DNA from: JAAYUD01 sp963676865
GTDB lineage: Bacteria; Bacteroidota; Bacteroidia; Bacteroidales; Bacteroidaceae
Direction: 5' to 3'
DNA: 42,501 nucleotides
Assembly: GCA_963676865.2 (NCBI GenBank)
Contig: CAXXSS010000003.1
Location: forward strand, 1 to 42,501
Of the stretch, positions 40,916 through 42,501 are shown piece after piece. The translations under genes and the position numbers were made by a program. A model generated the notes under the pieces. The model worked only from the letters and a program-made list of their open reading frames with translations. It ran no database searches and was not told where the DNA came from. The number at the start of each line of letters is the position of its first letter. Position 1 is the stretch's first letter.

Positions 40916-41402
40916 AAATTCCTCCTAAATCGGTCGCTCTTCGCCTGATGTGCCCGGATGCAAGAGAAATATAATTGATGATTCTTCCTTTGCAGTTTTC
41001 TGATTCTTCTAATTGAGGGCTTGCAATGTTTGAGTTATAATTATTTAGCCATTTATATAACACATAAGCGACTAGATAATCTTCAATAGCTAATTTTATT
41101 GATTTAGCATTTTCTTCGGCCCTGTTTTTCGGCATGTATGGGGTTATCGTATAAGTCGCTATATCATTACTTGCATCTAATGTCGCAACCATATCTCTTG
41201 ACCTTGTAGACATGATGTTTTTAGCGTTGTCTAATGCCGTATTTAAATATATTCTCAGTTCATCATAGTTATCTGTAGAGGAAGCAACCATGTCTAAATC
41301 GATGTCTTTTCTCTTGGCATATTCAATAATGTAATATGCTCTAATATTAACCTTTTCAAGTATTTGTAAAAGGCTTATTTCGAAGTTGAGAACATTTGTC
41401 AT
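40914..41402 (-). CDS. Phage protein, paralog C of a tandem triplet
   Basis: A 162-residue protein, last of three leftward genes. Segments in order: a helical N-terminus, VASSTDNYDELRIYLNTALDNAKNIM, ITPYMPKNRAEENAKSIKLAIEDYLVAYVLYKWL, and a helical C-terminus (GRIINYISLASGHIRRRA). The same order of segments occurs in the other two proteins of the operon. It overlaps the middle gene by 4 bp (ATGA). Likely a small virion component (head-tail connector or neck) by location; no family recognised. Confidence 0.65.
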   Translation of the reverse strand: MTNVLNFEISLLQILEKVNIRAYYIIEYAKRKDIDLDMVASSTDNYDELRIYLNTALDNAKNIMSTRSRDMVATLDASNDIATYTITPYMPKNRAEENAKSIKLAIEDYLVAYVLYKWLNNYNSNIASPQLEESENCKGRIINYISLASGHIRRRATDLGGI

Positions 41403-41875
41403 GATAATGAAGGTTTGCTTCTATGAGAAGAAATGATTCTTATCTCGTTGCTTATTGAGGTAATTTTATCAAAGAACCATTTGGCTTCGTCAGGTTTATT
41501 GGTGGCCATCCAATCCATAAGGCAAGTATTTTCAATATAATCTTGCATGAGAACGGTTAAGGCCCCTTTTTGTGAATCCATGAAATTAGCAACAGCATTG
41601 CTAGTGAAAATAAACTTTAGTGGGTCCGCATTCGTCAACACGTAACTTGAATCACCCATAGTTTTTGTAAGTAGATTACATAATTTTGAAGCTGCCGATT
41701 TAATGAATTTGATAAGAATATCATCGTTGTCATCAGATGCTTGTAACCTGGATGCCGTTTCTAACATACCTTGTTGGTCCTTTCTGGCTTCTCCTACATA
41801 ATAGGAATTACTTTTCACTCCTTTCATTATATCGTTCTGTAGGATTTCAATCGCTATTTTTTTACTTCCTTCCAT
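41399..41875 (-). CDS. Phage protein, paralog B of a tandem triplet
   Basis: A 158-residue protein. It carries the same succession as its neighbours: DDNDDILIKFIKSAASKLCNLL, then LKFIFTSNAVANFMDSQKGALTVLMQDYIENTCLMDWM, then AKWFFDKITSISNEIRII. Identity to paralogs A and C is low, so common origin is inferred from the matching pattern and the tandem arrangement. Gap to gene A is 2 bp; overlap with gene C is 4 bp. Confidence 0.6.
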   Translation of the reverse strand: MEGSKKIAIEILQNDIMKGVKSNSYYVGEARKDQQGMLETASRLQASDDNDDILIKFIKSAASKLCNLLTKTMGDSSYVLTNADPLKFIFTSNAVANFMDSQKGALTVLMQDYIENTCLMDWMATNKPDEAKWFFDKITSISNEIRIISSHRSKPSLS

Positions 41876-41877
41876 GA

Positions 41878-42297
41878 TTATGGCTTATTACGTTCGGATA
41901 AATTTTGTCTGATTTTAAGTACAATAATTTCTAATGTATCACTATAAGATTTAATGGTATCTTGCTTTGTTATGACAAACCATTTATAGCAAATATAGTT
42001 TACTATGTATTGGGTTAGATTTTTGGATAAAGATATTTGTGCATTGATATTCCAATTAGCCGGCATATTAAAAGTTATGATAATGGCCGTATCGTTTTCT
42101 GATTTTAAATAACTTTTTCTGGCAATTACATCAGAGATATTAGTAATGGCTTCATCCATATATAGAGAAAGAATATTCTTATCATCTTCTGTTGTAGATA
42201 AGTTATCTATATCCTTTCCGATTTTTCCGCTATATCCTGTTATTTGGTATACTGCAGGGAAAATATTCTCTTTTAATATGTTTATATCTATATTCAT
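41878..42297 (-). CDS. Phage protein, paralog A of a tandem triplet (first gene of operon)
   Basis: A 139-residue protein. Matching segments: LSTTEDDKNILSLYMDEAITNISDVIARK, then ITFNMPANWNINAQISLSKNLTQYIVNYICYKWF, then SDTLEIIVLKIRQNL. It aligns best by eye with paralog C (YLVAYVLYKWL versus YIVNYICYKWF). A TACTTTTG -7 box lies so close upstream that transcription would start at or next to the ATG. Function unknown; structural role inferred from neighbours. Confidence 0.65.
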   Translation of the reverse strand: MNIDINILKENIFPAVYQITGYSGKIGKDIDNLSTTEDDKNILSLYMDEAITNISDVIARKSYLKSENDTAIIITFNMPANWNINAQISLSKNLTQYIVNYICYKWFVITKQDTIKSYSDTLEIIVLKIRQNLSERNKP

Positions 42298-42302
42298 ATT
42301 CG

Positions 42303-42310
42303 CAAAAGTA
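42303..42310 (-). promoter_or_regulatory. -7 element of the leftward three-gene operon
   Basis: Read on the minus strand this is TACTTTTG (TAnnTTTG). Its end is 5 nt before the ATG of paralog A at 42297, so the mRNA would be leaderless or nearly so. No clear -33 element. Confidence 0.45.
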
Positions 42311-42501
42311 AATCACTTTTATGTCTTTGGTGTTGCTGAAATGACAATTTAAAATATCTTATATTGTCGAGTATCTAAACATGAGAGACAATATAATGAT
42401 GATGAAAGAATAAGAATATAGCACTTTAAGTATTGTATCGGTCAGTTTCTGAGAGTTGCCCGATATTCAATTATGTTAGGATCATGCAGATACATGCAGA
42501 T
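42311..42501. other. Non-coding right edge of window
   Basis: No credible frame of any length. It ends with a short direct repeat, ATGCAGATACATGCAGAT (42484-42501), cut by the window edge. Confidence 0.5.

Larger units (their letters stand above)
18190..42501 (+). mobile_element. Prophage integrated at tRNA-Gly (left part; right end beyond window)
   Basis: From the 3' part of tRNA-Gly rightwards the genes are integrase, accessory genes, S24 repressor, divergent control region, small regulators, RecT, RecE-like nuclease, SNF2 helicase, VRR-NUC, DUF4373, methyltransferase and virion-type genes. This is the usual order of a temperate phage. The left boundary is inferred to lie in the T-arm/acceptor region of the tRNA. 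The direct repeat expected at the other end is not in the window, so the exact core is unknown. Confidence 0.88.

Noticed and set aside
1..42501. CRISPR array or insertion sequence
   Set aside because: No regularly spaced direct repeats of 24-40 bp and no transposase gene were seen.

Overview
The window looks like a Bacteroidaceae chromosome (Bacteroides or Phocaeicola type). The evidence is the Bacteroidota promoter form (TTTG, 19-20 nt, TAnnTTTG) found repeatedly, a complete nqrABCDEF operon, a serC-serA-DUF1015 cluster, a DHCW-motif cupin, an AbiH gene and a Bacteroides-style tyrosine integrase. I cannot name a species.

Layout. (1) 1-7069: the 3' end of cstA, a small cupin, a long AT-rich intergenic stretch with two long inverted repeats, an AT-rich AbiH-family defence gene with a large C-terminal extension, a small membrane protein, a GNAT acetyltransferase and a type II NADH dehydrogenase. 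(2) 7236-14370: the six-gene Na+-translocating NADH:quinone reductase operon, running directly into a DEAD-box helicase. Ndh and Nqr are divergently transcribed, so two alternative NADH:quinone entry points sit side by side. (3) 14570-18029: serC, a short serA with Lys in place of the catalytic His, and a DUF1015 protein, closed by a clear terminator. (4) 18137-18209: tRNA-Gly(CCC), the probable prophage attachment site.

(5) 18210 to beyond 42501: a prophage cut off by the window edge. It starts with an integrase and two accessory genes that share a homologous promoter-leader module: a HEYIH-motif protein and a PD-(D/E)XK-like protein. A leftward lysogeny block follows (lipoprotein, membrane protein, S24-type repressor), then a control region with three TATAG-N5-CTATA operator-like palindromes. 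The rightward early operon carries small regulators, a large structured RNA, RecT, an RecE-like nuclease, a SNF2-type helicase, VRR-NUC, a DUF4373 replication protein with internal 21-bp repeats, a DNA methyltransferase and several very small genes. A large putative tail or stabilization protein faces a convergent operon of three related small proteins.

The most interesting element is the roughly 890-nt noncoding transcript at about 27640-28530. It begins with a tRNA-like cloverleaf whose anticodon loop is too long. It then has about 780 nt of densely nested perfect helices with GNRA tetraloops, and ends in an intrinsic terminator. Size, prophage location and tRNA neighbourhood resemble the giant phage RNAs GOLLD and ROOL, but I cannot confirm family membership without a covariance search.
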